Source: Oscillospiraceae bacterium (GTDB taxonomy: Bacteria > Bacillota > Clostridia > Oscillospirales > Acutalibacteraceae). From it: 64,000 nucleotides of DNA. The stretch covers positions 59,082 through 123,081 of the forward strand of contig SVOC01000006.1 in assembly GCA_015066625.1 (NCBI GenBank). The letters run 5' to 3'. The notes beneath the pieces were generated by a model that saw only the letters and a list, made by a program, of their open reading frames with translations, was not told where the DNA came from and did not search any database. Of this stretch, positions 1 through 8,471 are shown piece by piece; the first letter of the stretch is position 1, and each line of letters opens with the position of its first letter. A program made the position numbers and the translations under genes.

Positions 1-52
1 AATCGGCTCTCTGCTGGTCGGAAAAATAAAAAATAATGTTGGGTTTATTCAT
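1..52 (-). CDS. Sulfatase, N-terminal fragment (continues off the left edge)
   Basis: An ATG at position 52 on the minus strand opens a frame reading MNKPNIIFYFSDQQRAD before the window ends. The NIIF...SDQQRAD signature is the first strand and metal-binding Asp of type I sulfatases (alkaline-phosphatase fold). Only 17 codons are visible, so the catalytic Cys or Ser, substrate and length cannot be judged. The start lies 2 nt beyond the stop of the sulfatase-maturase gene on the same strand, so the two are almost certainly cotranscribed. The motif is seen directly; family assignment from so short a piece rests on that motif plus the maturase neighbour. Confidence 0.7.
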   Translation of the reverse strand, partial: MNKPNIIFYFSDQQRAD

Positions 53-54
53 AT

Positions 55-1119
55 TTATCTCACGCTCCTCATTTTTTCAACAACGTGCATTATGAAATCC
101 ATTCTGGGACAGTAGCCGTCGAGTTGATTGTAAAGGCTTCTGTAACGCTTGCAGCCCGAACCGCAAAGTGTTTTTACCCTGCAGTTTTCGCAAAGCTTGT
201 TTTTGGGTTCATCATGTTCAAAAAATCTTTTGAGTCCGTCGCAGTTCAGAATATCGTTTATATCCGCCTCGTTTATATTGAGACATCTGAATTCGTCAAG
301 GCAGTAAAAATCGCAGGGGTAGCAGGTGCCGTCTGCCTCGACAACAAGCTGAGCGTTGCATCTTCCGCTTGCACCGCACTGCTCCGCAACGCCTTTCGTC
401 ATAAGGGAAAGCAGGTTATCAAAATCACGGACATAAAAATGTCTGCCTTTTGAAACCTCTGAAAACCATATGTTGAAAAATCTTTTCTGGAATCTTGCAA
501 GCTGTTTTGCGCTGAGGCTGTATTCCGTTTTGCTTCCGTCCAGAGGGTCAAGGCAATAAATGGGCTGAACATCGCGGAAACCGTTTTCGGAATAGAAATT
601 GAAAAGCTCGGCAGCATCAGTTTCTGACGTAATTACAGAAAGAATATTGAAGCTTACACCGTGCTTTTTCAGCAGATTTATTCCCTGCATTGCACCGTCA
701 AATGAGTTACAGCGGTTTTTGTTATGCTTGTCCTTAAAACCGTCAAGGGATACACCGATTAAGAAATTGTTTTCTTTGAAGATTTTACAGAAATTTTCAT
801 TAATAAGAGTCCCGTTTGTTTGCAAAGAATAATAAATTTTGCTGCCATCGGTTTTATGTTTTTCTGCAATGCGGATGAAATTTTCAAAAAAATCACATCC
901 TGCAATCAAAGGCTCACCGCCCTGAAACATAAAGGTGACGGATGAATTATCGCCGCAGAAATCAAAAGTTTTTTTAATGAGATTTTCTGCGGTTTTAAGG
1001 CTCATAAAAGAGCCGTGAGCGGATTGCCTTACCTTTGCCTCGTCGCAGTAAAAGCAGTAACTGCATTTAAGGTTGCAGGCAGAGGATGCAGGTTTTATCA
1101 AAGCGGTCATCTGCCGCAT
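55..1119 (-). CDS. Anaerobic sulfatase-maturating enzyme (radical SAM/SPASM)
   Basis: This 354-residue protein is a radical SAM enzyme that would oxidise an active-site Cys or Ser of a partner sulfatase to formylglycine in the cytoplasm. The SAM-cluster motif CX3CX2C is at residues 15, 19 and 22. The C-terminal part (from about residue 250) is a SPASM domain with many Cys, including CGASGRC, CYPC and the final CENCRVKTLCGSGC block, which bind two auxiliary [4Fe-4S] clusters in anSME enzymes. AGAGGTG lies 5 nt before the ATG. The next minus-strand gene starts immediately downstream as a sulfatase, which is the expected substrate. Length fits the family (about 370). Other SPASM peptide maturases are possible, but the sulfatase neighbour decides. 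Confidence 0.87.
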   Translation of the reverse strand: MRQMTALIKPASSACNLKCSYCFYCDEAKVRQSAHGSFMSLKTAENLIKKTFDFCGDNSSVTFMFQGGEPLIAGCDFFENFIRIAEKHKTDGSKIYYSLQTNGTLINENFCKIFKENNFLIGVSLDGFKDKHNKNRCNSFDGAMQGINLLKKHGVSFNILSVITSETDAAELFNFYSENGFRDVQPIYCLDPLDGSKTEYSLSAKQLARFQKRFFNIWFSEVSKGRHFYVRDFDNLLSLMTKGVAEQCGASGRCNAQLVVEADGTCYPCDFYCLDEFRCLNINEADINDILNCDGLKRFFEHDEPKNKLCENCRVKTLCGSGCKRYRSLYNQLDGYCPRMDFIMHVVEKMRSVR

Positions 1120-1158
1120 AAAAACACCTCTTTTGCAAATTATATATCGGGTGATTGT

Positions 1159-1557
1159 GTGAAATTTAAAGGATATTATTTTATGTGCTTCGGCGTAGGT
1201 GCCGTTTTATACGGGCTTATTGAAGTTGTGACAAGGGGTTATACACATTGGACCATGGCACTTACAGGCGGTACGGTTATGGTGCTTCTCAATCTTATAA
1301 ATCAGACGAGAGAGCTTCATATACTCATAAAATGCCTGCTGGGTGCCGTGGTTATAACAAGCCTTGAATTCTGCGTGGGAATGATTGCTAATGTTGCCCT
1401 TGGCTGGAATGTATGGGATTATTCGGATAAACCGCTTAATATATGGGGTCAGATTTGCCCTCAGTTTACTCTTGTGTGGTATTTCCTGAGCATTCCCGCC
1501 TTTGCACTGTGCTCGTTTATTGAGAGCCGATTCAGCTTGCGGCAACGTAATTCTTAA
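1159..1557 (+). CDS. CmpB-like integral membrane protein (putative ABC transporter type IV family)
   Basis: A small hydrophobic protein of about 132 residues with roughly four membrane segments. The C-terminal half carries the WDYS..PLNIWGQIC..F..W block typical of the CmpB/putative ABC-transporter type IV family; no ATPase or binding protein is nearby and the true activity of the family is unknown. The start is uncertain: GTG at 1159 or ATG at 1183, the latter preceded by AAAGGA at 10 nt. It is transcribed divergently from the sulfatase maturase, with about 40 nt between starts, and its last 26 nt overlap the 3' end of the convergent amidase gene. Confidence 0.6.
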   Translation: MKFKGYYFMCFGVGAVLYGLIEVVTRGYTHWTMALTGGTVMVLLNLINQTRELHILIKCLLGAVVITSLEFCVGMIANVALGWNVWDYSDKPLNIWGQICPQFTLVWYFLSIPAFALCSFIESRFSLRQRNS

Positions 1558-4429
1558 TACCTTGCACGGTTGCCTCGGCAAGAATATCTCTGTTTGCCGC
1601 AGTCTGCAATACGGCACATTCATCCTGATTTGATACAAAGCCGTATTCAATGAGTATTGCAGGGCATTCTTCAACCCTTGCAACTCTGAAAGCATAGAAG
1701 TTTGAGCCTCTGCTGACCTTGCCGTGTATATCGGGCTTGTCAGCATAGATTTTTGTTTTGTATGCTTCAACTATGCTGCTGTGCACCGCTTTTGCAAGGG
1801 GCTGTGAATAGGCTCTGTAATAATAAGCCGATGTGCCCATTGCGGAGGCGGATGTGCTTGAATCGCAGTGAATGGAGATAAACATATCGGGGTTTCTGTC
1901 ACGCACTGCATTGTTTCTGTCGGTATAGCATACCCATTTATCCGTTGAACGGGTCATTACAACATTCGCACCTTCTGCTTCAAGCAACTCCTTGACCTTG
2001 GTTGCAATTGAGAGGTTAATATGCTTTTCTGCATCAAGACCTGTGGCTGTTGAGGCACAGGCCGCACCGGGGTCAATGCCGCCGTGACCGGGGTCAAGCA
2101 TAATTGTATATCCGCTCAATGAGGAGGGCTTGTGGTTTATTGTAATAACAAGGTTGCCGTCTTTGTTGTATTCGTAATGGAAGCCGTAGAATTTTCCTCT
2201 TTCAGCAAGAGTAAAGGAAAGAGTAACGGTTGATTTGCCGCTGTTTGCTGACCATTTTCCCGCTTTGCATACCGAACCGTTAAGAGCCAAATCGCCGTGC
2301 GCCTCAACCGTATCGCTGAATGTGAATTCAAGCCCCGTGCAGTTAAGGGATGAAACCACAACGGGACGGCTTGCGTTGCCGTTATAGAGGGAATAGGTCT
2401 GACCTGTAAGCTTTGCGTTGAATGCAACGTTTCTGTTCATTTCAAGCACAATAACCGTATCCCCTCCGGATATACCGCACGATATAACATTGATGCTGTT
2501 TTTCGGCATAACGTAGCCGTCTTTTATGCTGACATGAGCAACCTTGCCGTCACTGCCGCTTGCAAGCCTTTCTTCACGGAGCTTGGGTACTTTAACGCCC
2601 GATGAAAGAACATAGTATGTTTCGTCGTCACAGATTACTTCGGCGGTTACATAGTCAACCGTGCCTTTGAGAAGGGGAGAGCAATCGGGCACGGAGAAGG
2701 TTTTTGTGTTGTTGCCGGGGTAGGTTTCAACATAATCGTCAATTATTTCGCATATCTTTGTCGCACCCAGACCGTAATTTTCGGTGTAGCTGTATTTCTG
2801 AAGTGTGCCCTGGAATGAAGAAGCTTCGGTCTGGGTACTGCTTGTCTGCGTTTCGGTGGAGTCCTGTCCCTGAGAGACGGAGGATTCATTTGATGATACA
2901 TCCGTACCTGTAACTTGAGTAGCGGGCTCGGTTGTGGCAGTGGGGGGCTCGGTTGTGGGCGGCGGAGTTACAACAATCTTTGCGGAAACATTGATTGCCG
3001 CACCGCTGAGTGATTCCGTAAGTGAGCTGTATTTTACCGTTACCTTGTATTTGCCCAGCTTCTGTACGGAGCTTGTGCTTGCAGGTGTATTCAGCGTTGC
3101 ACTGAATGTTGTGAAGTCCGAAGCCTCGTCAATGGTGTTATCCTCAGAATCGTTGGTTTCGCCCGTAGCCGTCATTTTGTAGGTTTTTCCGTTGAATTCA
3201 ACAGATACCGTTGCTTTCTTATGAGCAACCGCAAAAACCTCAACCTGCATTTCACCGGGAACGGTAATGGTTTCCGACGGCGAAACGGATTTCAAAAGTT
3301 TTATCTTGTAGGTTACATTGTATGTGTAGGTTTTGCCCTTGTGTTCAAATTTGATTGTGTTACTGCCTGCTTTCAGTGAGATATCAATGGCGAAATCGCC
3401 GTTTTTTGAAACTTTAAGCACCTGACCGTTGCATTTCAGCTCGTGGGCAGGGCTGCTTGTGCCTCTGAAAGTGATGGTTGACTGCTCTGTGGTAATGTTT
3501 GTTTTTTTGTGGCTTGTAAGCGAAAAGTCCTTATCCAGCAGATAGGTGTCACGCTTCTTTATGTAGCTCATAACAATATCCGCCGCAGTACCGCTTGCTT
3601 TTGAAATTTCTTCATAAGGCGTAAATGCAAGACCCCTGCACAGCGGCATATCTGCCGAGGCTTTGATAAGCTCAACGGTATCGGCGGCTTTATCCGCCGA
3701 ATAGGATGAAAGACCGCTTAAATCGTGGCACAGCCAGAGGGGGCTTGTTTTTTCATTCCATACGGTGCGTGCCGTTTCAAAAACAGAGTCCTTGCCGCTT
3801 TCGTGGCGAAGGAAAACAAAATCGGCTTTTCTTCCGTCAACAAGCGAAATAAGTGCAGCAGATGCTTTTGATGTGAAGGTGGGCTCAATGCCTATAACCA
3901 TAGCGGAGTCAAAGGCTTTGATTTCATCGCACAGAGCACCTGCCTTCTGCTCAAAATCGGAAAGAGTTTCATCATACCCGCCGATGATGATGAAATCCGT
4001 GTTGTACTGCTTTGAAAAAGCGGTCAGGAAATCACTGCTCTGCGATACATCGGCATACACGCCGTAATAAAGTGAGCCTGCTTTTGCGCTTTCAAGAAGA
4101 GGTGCAACATCCGATGCATTGCTTTCGGTAAGCGCGAAAATAACTGTGTTGAAGCCTGATTTTTCAAAGCCTGCAAGCTCATCACCGCTTTTATCCGAAT
4201 ATTCCGAATACACCGCCGCAACAACGGATTCGGGTACGGCGGTTTTGGGTCTGCCCGAATCAATCATCGGCTGTGTTGTGGTTTCTGTCTGAGCTGCAGT
4301 TGTTGCTTCGTCGGTGAAATTCTTTTTCAGTGAATCGAATTTACCCGTTACGAACATTGCAACGATAATGCCGATTATTATAACGGCAATGCCTATTGTG
4401 ACTGCTGTGAGAATTTTAGTCTTTTTCAT
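1532..4429 (-). CDS. Composite secreted N-acetylmuramoyl-L-alanine amidase (Amidase_3) with glycosidase-like N-terminus
   Basis: A 965-residue envelope protein. Residues 8-30 form a membrane anchor or uncleaved signal. About residues 70-300 look like a TIM-barrel related to the GHL10 protein encoded just upstream, though without a clear catalytic motif. Two beta-rich Ig-like stretches follow, then a Thr/Ser/Glu-rich linker, another beta-rich part, and from about residue 770 a full Amidase_3 domain. That domain shows the zinc ligands (His of DPGHGG, Glu of LDAEKHIN, His of SIHCDS) and the catalytic Glu of ILIEYGF. It should cleave the amide bond between MurNAc and stem peptides. The ATG overlaps the stop of the upstream gene in TAATG, implying translational coupling. 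Assignment of the C-terminal domain is firm; the N-terminal function is inferred. Confidence 0.85.
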   Translation of the reverse strand: MKKTKILTAVTIGIAVIIIGIIVAMFVTGKFDSLKKNFTDEATTAAQTETTTQPMIDSGRPKTAVPESVVAAVYSEYSDKSGDELAGFEKSGFNTVIFALTESNASDVAPLLESAKAGSLYYGVYADVSQSSDFLTAFSKQYNTDFIIIGGYDETLSDFEQKAGALCDEIKAFDSAMVIGIEPTFTSKASAALISLVDGRKADFVFLRHESGKDSVFETARTVWNEKTSPLWLCHDLSGLSSYSADKAADTVELIKASADMPLCRGLAFTPYEEISKASGTAADIVMSYIKKRDTYLLDKDFSLTSHKKTNITTEQSTITFRGTSSPAHELKCNGQVLKVSKNGDFAIDISLKAGSNTIKFEHKGKTYTYNVTYKIKLLKSVSPSETITVPGEMQVEVFAVAHKKATVSVEFNGKTYKMTATGETNDSEDNTIDEASDFTTFSATLNTPASTSSVQKLGKYKVTVKYSSLTESLSGAAINVSAKIVVTPPPTTEPPTATTEPATQVTGTDVSSNESSVSQGQDSTETQTSSTQTEASSFQGTLQKYSYTENYGLGATKICEIIDDYVETYPGNNTKTFSVPDCSPLLKGTVDYVTAEVICDDETYYVLSSGVKVPKLREERLASGSDGKVAHVSIKDGYVMPKNSINVISCGISGGDTVIVLEMNRNVAFNAKLTGQTYSLYNGNASRPVVVSSLNCTGLEFTFSDTVEAHGDLALNGSVCKAGKWSANSGKSTVTLSFTLAERGKFYGFHYEYNKDGNLVITINHKPSSLSGYTIMLDPGHGGIDPGAACASTATGLDAEKHINLSIATKVKELLEAEGANVVMTRSTDKWVCYTDRNNAVRDRNPDMFISIHCDSSTSASAMGTSAYYYRAYSQPLAKAVHSSIVEAYKTKIYADKPDIHGKVSRGSNFYAFRVARVEECPAILIEYGFVSNQDECAVLQTAANRDILAEATVQGIKNYVAAS

Positions 4430-5592
4430 TAGTTTGTTCCCCGTTTTAAATTCTGCATTTCTTCGGCACAGTCGGCTCGTGTAAGGTCACTGTATGAAAA
4501 CATAACAAAGCCGCTGTATTCCGTGTTTGCTCTTATGCAGGCAAGCTGACGGGCAAGTATATCCGTGTGCTCCTGCCATTCTTTACTGCCTGAGAGTGCA
4601 TATTCATCATATGTGCCGCACTTATATGCACCAATGCCGCAGGCAAGGTCTGTATTTTTATTTCTCCTTAAAGCTCCCCATTGAACAAGAAGGGATGTAA
4701 AATCCGCCGTTTCATGTTCAAATCCGAAATAAATCTGCGGAATTATCAGATCCGCATAGCCTTCTTCCGAAAGCCACATTTCACAGTCTGCAAAATGCTT
4801 TTCTTTGTTTTCTTCAAGCCTTCCGCTTGGGCTTATGCTGAAAATCAGGTCGGGATTTTCAGCCTTTACCGCCTTGTAAAGCGCGCTGACAAAGGCATTT
4901 ATGTTTTCTTTGCGCCATTCTTCAAGGCTCAGCCTTCCGCCCTGTGAGGTATATTGCGAATACTGAACAGAGTCAATCCGGTCACTGACGGAAGGATAAA
5001 AATAATCGTCGATGTGTATGCCGTCAATATCGTATTTCCTTATGATTTCGCGGATACCCTCGGTTATCCTGCCGTGATTTTCCGTGCAGGAGGGATTGTA
5101 GTAAATACCGTTTTCAAGAATACACACCTCATCACTGCCCGATTCAATAAGCTTTTTCGCAGGATTTTTTTCGCTGATTTTATCGGTGTTTTTATCCGAT
5201 GAAATTCTGAAAGGGTTAACCCAGCCGTGTATTGAAATTCCTTTTTCCTTTGCGCTTTCAAGTATAACCGTAAAGGGGTCAAAGCTCAATTGAGCACCCT
5301 GCGTGCCTGCAATGTATGCGGAATAGGGGTAAATATCCGACTTATAAAACGCATCGGAAAATGCACGCAGATGAACAAAGGCGGTGTTGAAACCAAAGGT
5401 TTTTATCTTTTCAAACATTTCATCGGTTGCGGCTTTGTATTCACTTTCGGTTTTGCCCTGTGCGCTTATGTGGTCATAGCAGGAAATCCAGATACCCCGC
5501 ATTTCATCGGTTACGGGTAAATCCTCTTTTTTATGTTGACACGAGGTAAGCAGAAGGCATATAATTACGGCAGATAAAATAATTTTCTTCAT
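4429..5592 (-). CDS. GHL10-family (DUF187) glycosidase-like lipoprotein
   Basis: A 387-residue lipoprotein: signal peptide with lipobox LLTS-C near residue 18, then a TIM-barrel domain of the GHL10/DUF187 family. Recognisable blocks are MRGIWIS near the N-terminus, GFNTAFVHLRAFSDAFYKS, GISIHGWVNPFR and the strongly conserved DGIHIDDYFYP, followed by FSISPSGR and PQIYFGF. The family is thought to act on cell-wall or extracellular polysaccharide, but substrates are poorly known. It is the first gene of a two-gene unit with the amidase downstream (TAATG overlap), which supports a role in cell-wall turnover. The two acidic residues of DGIHIDDY are likely catalytic or metal-associated by analogy only. 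Confidence 0.82.
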   Translation of the reverse strand: MKKIILSAVIICLLLTSCQHKKEDLPVTDEMRGIWISCYDHISAQGKTESEYKAATDEMFEKIKTFGFNTAFVHLRAFSDAFYKSDIYPYSAYIAGTQGAQLSFDPFTVILESAKEKGISIHGWVNPFRISSDKNTDKISEKNPAKKLIESGSDEVCILENGIYYNPSCTENHGRITEGIREIIRKYDIDGIHIDDYFYPSVSDRIDSVQYSQYTSQGGRLSLEEWRKENINAFVSALYKAVKAENPDLIFSISPSGRLEENKEKHFADCEMWLSEEGYADLIIPQIYFGFEHETADFTSLLVQWGALRRNKNTDLACGIGAYKCGTYDEYALSGSKEWQEHTDILARQLACIRANTEYSGFVMFSYSDLTRADCAEEMQNLKRGTN

Positions 5593-5622
5593 AACACAAA
5601 TATATGTAAAGGAATGATGAAA

Positions 5623-5907
5623 ATGCCGTTTGGTTTGGGATTAGCCCTGATTTATTTTGTTCTCATAGGGATTGTTGCCGTTGCAATAACCGTGGGCGAT
5701 AAAGCCGCTGCCAAAAAGCAGAAGTGGAGAGTGCCCGAGGCAACCCTTATGATGATAGGTCTTTTCGGCGGAGCACTTCCCATGTTTGTGACTATGAAAA
5801 TGATCCGTCATAAAACAAAGCATATGAAGTTTATGATTGGTCTGCCTCTTGAAATTGCACTTCACGCCGCAATAATATGTGCAATCCTTTATCTTAAATT
5901 CAATTGA
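5623..5907 (+). CDS. DUF1294 small membrane protein
   Basis: A membrane protein of about 94 residues with three hydrophobic stretches and the family signature: a K-x-A-A block after the first helix, the RVPE motif, a GLFGGALPMF helix and the KMIRHKTKH loop. DUF1294 proteins have no established function. AAAGGA at 5608-5613 best fits the ATG at 5623 (9 nt); ATGs at 5614 and 5617 are too close. It stands alone, divergent from the lipoprotein gene, and ends at a hairpin terminator. Confidence 0.83.
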   Translation: MPFGLGLALIYFVLIGIVAVAITVGDKAAAKKQKWRVPEATLMMIGLFGGALPMFVTMKMIRHKTKHMKFMIGLPLEIALHAAIICAILYLKFN

Positions 5908-5912
5908 AAATC

Positions 5913-5946
5913 GGGCTGTTCGGTCAGGAGCAGCCCTTTCTTTTTT
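5913..5946 (+). terminator. Rho-independent terminator after the DUF1294 gene
   Basis: The stem GGGCTG (5913-5918) pairs with CAGCCC (5931-5936) and is followed by a T-rich tract. It lies between convergent genes and has a short A run on its left, so it may serve both. Confidence 0.7.
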
Positions 5947-6859
5947 ACAGCGTGCTTAAATCATAGGGCGTGCGCTGATAAACAAAATAATTCAGCCAGT
6001 TTGTGAAAAGCAGGTTTGCCGTGCCTCTCCAGGTTACGGGCGGAATCATATTGGGGTCATCGTCGGGGAAGTAGTTATAAGGTACTTTGATATCAAGCCC
6101 TTTGTTCACATCCCTGAAATACTCTTTTGCAAGAGTTTCTCTGTCGTATTCGGAATGACCCGTTGCAAAGAAGTTACGGCAATCCATATCCGAAATAAGG
6201 TGAACGCCTGCCTGCTCGGAATATGAAATTATCTGCAAATCCTTCACAAGAGCAATGTCACTGCGTCTGTTTTCCGTGTGTCTTGAATGGGGTACGTAGA
6301 ATTTTTCGTCAAGTCCGCGCATCAGTGGGTGGAATGGGTCAAGACACTTGTGAGGGAATACTCCGAAAAGCTTTTCTTCAAGGGGATATTTGGGCACACC
6401 GTAGTGGTAATACAGTGCCGCCTGAGCACCCCAGCAGATGTGGAAGGTTGAGTAAACATTCTTTTTGCTCCATTCCAGAATCTCGCAAAGCTCGTCCCAG
6501 TAATCAACCTCCTCAAATTCAAGGTTTTCAACCGGAGCACCCGTAACAATAAATCCGTCATATTTTTTATCGCGGATTTCGTCAAAGGTTTTATAGAATT
6601 TCAGCATATGCTCCTGAGAAGTGTTTTTGGATTTGTGTGACTTAACCTGCAACAGCTCAACCTCAACCTGTAACGGAGAGTTGCTCAGCAGTCTGAGAAG
6701 CTGAGTTTCCGTTTCGATTTTGGTGGGCATTAAGTTGAGGATAAGTATGTTAAGGGGACGGATATCCTGTGACATTGCACGTTCTTCCGTCATAACAAAT
6801 ACATTTTCACTTTCAAGCGCCTTATGTGCAGGCAGCTCATTGGCTATCTTAATGGGCAT
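5945..6859 (-). CDS. metAA: Homoserine O-acetyltransferase, MetA family
   Basis: A 304-residue MetA-family enzyme that acylates L-homoserine at the first committed step of methionine synthesis. The catalytic Cys is at residue 142 in HICWGAQA, the numbering known for E. coli and Bacillus MetA. Residue 111 is Glu (GAPVE); in characterised enzymes Glu at this site goes with acetyl-CoA and Gly with succinyl-CoA, so acetyltransferase activity is inferred. The start has AAGGTGA at a good distance. No other methionine gene is adjacent and no SAM riboswitch is seen in the short gap to the ECF gene upstream. Confidence 0.93.
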   Translation of the reverse strand: MPIKIANELPAHKALESENVFVMTEERAMSQDIRPLNILILNLMPTKIETETQLLRLLSNSPLQVEVELLQVKSHKSKNTSQEHMLKFYKTFDEIRDKKYDGFIVTGAPVENLEFEEVDYWDELCEILEWSKKNVYSTFHICWGAQAALYYHYGVPKYPLEEKLFGVFPHKCLDPFHPLMRGLDEKFYVPHSRHTENRRSDIALVKDLQIISYSEQAGVHLISDMDCRNFFATGHSEYDRETLAKEYFRDVNKGLDIKVPYNYFPDDDPNMIPPVTWRGTANLLFTNWLNYFVYQRTPYDLSTL

Positions 6860-6878
6860 GGAATCACCTTACTTATGT

Positions 6879-7508
6879 TTAAATTTTCAGCCTTTTGTTG
6901 GCGGTGAGCAGTGCTTTTGAAACTGCGGAGGCAATCACGAAGCCTGCTGCTGCTTCAACCGCACCGTTAAGCCCTACGAACCAGGCAAAAAAGCCCACTA
7001 TGTTTGAAGCGGCTGATTGTCCGTAAAGGGAAGCGAATACATCTGTCTGTCCGAAAAGCAGTATGAATGAGCCTACGAACAGCAGTGTATTGAGAACAGG
7101 GCAGCAGAGTCCCGAAACGGCACAGGGAATAGAATTGGTTTTGCACACTTTTGAAAGTGATTTGAAAACAAGACCTGTGACAAGACCTTCAAGAATTCTG
7201 GGTATCATACAAATAATGAAGGTTAAAACGGGACTTACGTTTACAAGCATTGCGCCGAATGCGCTCATTCCCGATACAGCCTGCCAGAAGCTTGTAAGAC
7301 CGAACACCGTTCCGCATATTGCCCCGGCAGCGGGTCCGAGTACAATTGCGCCTATGGCAACGGGGATAATGTTGAGCGTTATTTCAATAACGCCGATTTT
7401 GATGTATCCGATATTTGTGAAGCCGAATATAATCAGCAGTGCCACAAGCACGGAAAGCTGTGTGAGGCGGAGTATGCGCCCCGTTTTCAAAGTTTTTGCG
7501 TTTGACAT
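6879..7508 (-). CDS. ECF transporter S component, probably for pantothenate (PanT-like)
   Basis: A 209-residue membrane protein with about six hydrophobic helices. The N-terminal RLTQLSVLVALLIIFGF...GYIKIG pattern and the GAIVLGPAAGAICGTVFGL segment are typical of the ECF S-component family PF12822. S components bind the vitamin and dock on a shared EcfA/A'/T module, here encoded elsewhere. The adjacent upstream gene is type III pantothenate kinase, so pantothenate is the likely substrate (inference from context). The ATG at 7508 follows AAGGAGG at 8 nt; an upstream extension in the same frame lacks an RBS. Confidence 0.8.
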   Translation of the reverse strand: MSNAKTLKTGRILRLTQLSVLVALLIIFGFTNIGYIKIGVIEITLNIIPVAIGAIVLGPAAGAICGTVFGLTSFWQAVSGMSAFGAMLVNVSPVLTFIICMIPRILEGLVTGLVFKSLSKVCKTNSIPCAVSGLCCPVLNTLLFVGSFILLFGQTDVFASLYGQSAASNIVGFFAWFVGLNGAVEAAAGFVIASAVSKALLTANKRLKI

Positions 7509-7588
7509 AATATATTCCTCCTTGCTGCTGCTCCGTAGAGTGAAATAACTCACTTTGAAGATGCAGCGCAAAATTTGACGGATTGATA

Positions 7589-8359
7589 TTACTTTCTGTT
7601 CTTTTCGTAAAGAACTTTGAGTCCGTAAAGGATAAGCTCGCCGTTGTAGGTGATATCGCGCTTACAGCTTTTAACAAGGTCCTTTGCAAGACCGCCTGTT
7701 GCAACCGTTGACATTACCTTGTCCCCAAGCTCATCCTCAAGCTTTTCGCAAAGACCGTCAAGCATAGCCGCATAGCCGAAAACCGTACCCGACTGCATCG
7801 AATCAACCGTGTTTTTGCCGATTGCCCTTGCAGGGGTTTTGAGGCTTATGCTGGGAAGCTGTGATGTTCTTGCTGAAAGTGCGTCCAGCGAAATACCGAT
7901 TCCGGGTGAAATCGTGCAGCCGCAGAATGCACCGTTTCTGTCGATAACGCTTATTTTGCTTGCGGTACCAAGGTCAATAACAAGGCAGGGCAGAGGATAA
8001 AGCGCAGCCGCACCCACACAGCCTGCAAGCAAATCCGCACCAAGCTGAGCGGGATTATCGATAAGTATGTTCATACCGGTTTTGATTCCGGGGCCAAGCA
8101 CCATAGGCTTACAGCCTGTGATTTTCTTGATCGCCTCGCTCATTGTTGCAGTAAGTTCAGGCACAACACTGCTTATTGCCGCACCCGAAAAGCTGCTGAG
8201 GTGAGTATTGTATAAAGCAAAAATCTGCTTGAAATCAACGGCATACTGGTCAGGCATTTTTGACCTGTCGGTAGCAAGCCGTGAAACAAAAACAAGCTCG
8301 TCGTTATTATAAACGCCCAATGTAATGTTGGTGTTGCCGATATCAATTACAAGAAGCAT
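7589..8359 (-). CDS. coaX: Type III pantothenate kinase
   Basis: A 256-residue CoaX protein that phosphorylates pantothenate in the first step of coenzyme A synthesis. The ASKHA-fold motifs are visible: DIGNTN near the N-terminus, the GADLL block around residue 105, the second phosphate loop VIDLGTASK and the GCTISPGIG segment. Length is normal for the family. It leads the unit coaX-ECF S component and has a good sigma-A promoter directly upstream (8389-8417). CoaX enzymes are typically insensitive to CoA feedback. Confidence 0.95.
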   Translation of the reverse strand: MLLVIDIGNTNITLGVYNNDELVFVSRLATDRSKMPDQYAVDFKQIFALYNTHLSSFSGAAISSVVPELTATMSEAIKKITGCKPMVLGPGIKTGMNILIDNPAQLGADLLAGCVGAAALYPLPCLVIDLGTASKISVIDRNGAFCGCTISPGIGISLDALSARTSQLPSISLKTPARAIGKNTVDSMQSGTVFGYAAMLDGLCEKLEDELGDKVMSTVATGGLAKDLVKSCKRDITYNGELILYGLKVLYEKNRK

Positions 8360-8388
8360 GTTATCACTCCTTTAACATATTCTGTTTC

Positions 8389-8417
8389 ATTATACACCAC
8401 TTTTTTGAATAATACAA
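8389..8417 (-). promoter_or_regulatory. Sigma-A promoter of coaX
   Basis: Read on the minus strand: TTGTAT, 17-bp spacer, TATAAT, about 30 nt before the coaX start and its AAGGAG site. Confidence 0.7.
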
Positions 8418-8471
8418 TACTTTATATTTATTTTATAAAATAGTATAATAGGGCACAGTGAGGTGAAGAAG

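Noticed and set aside
1207..1770. 187-codon frame on the minus strand
   Set aside because: It lies over two well supported genes in another frame and has no family signature.
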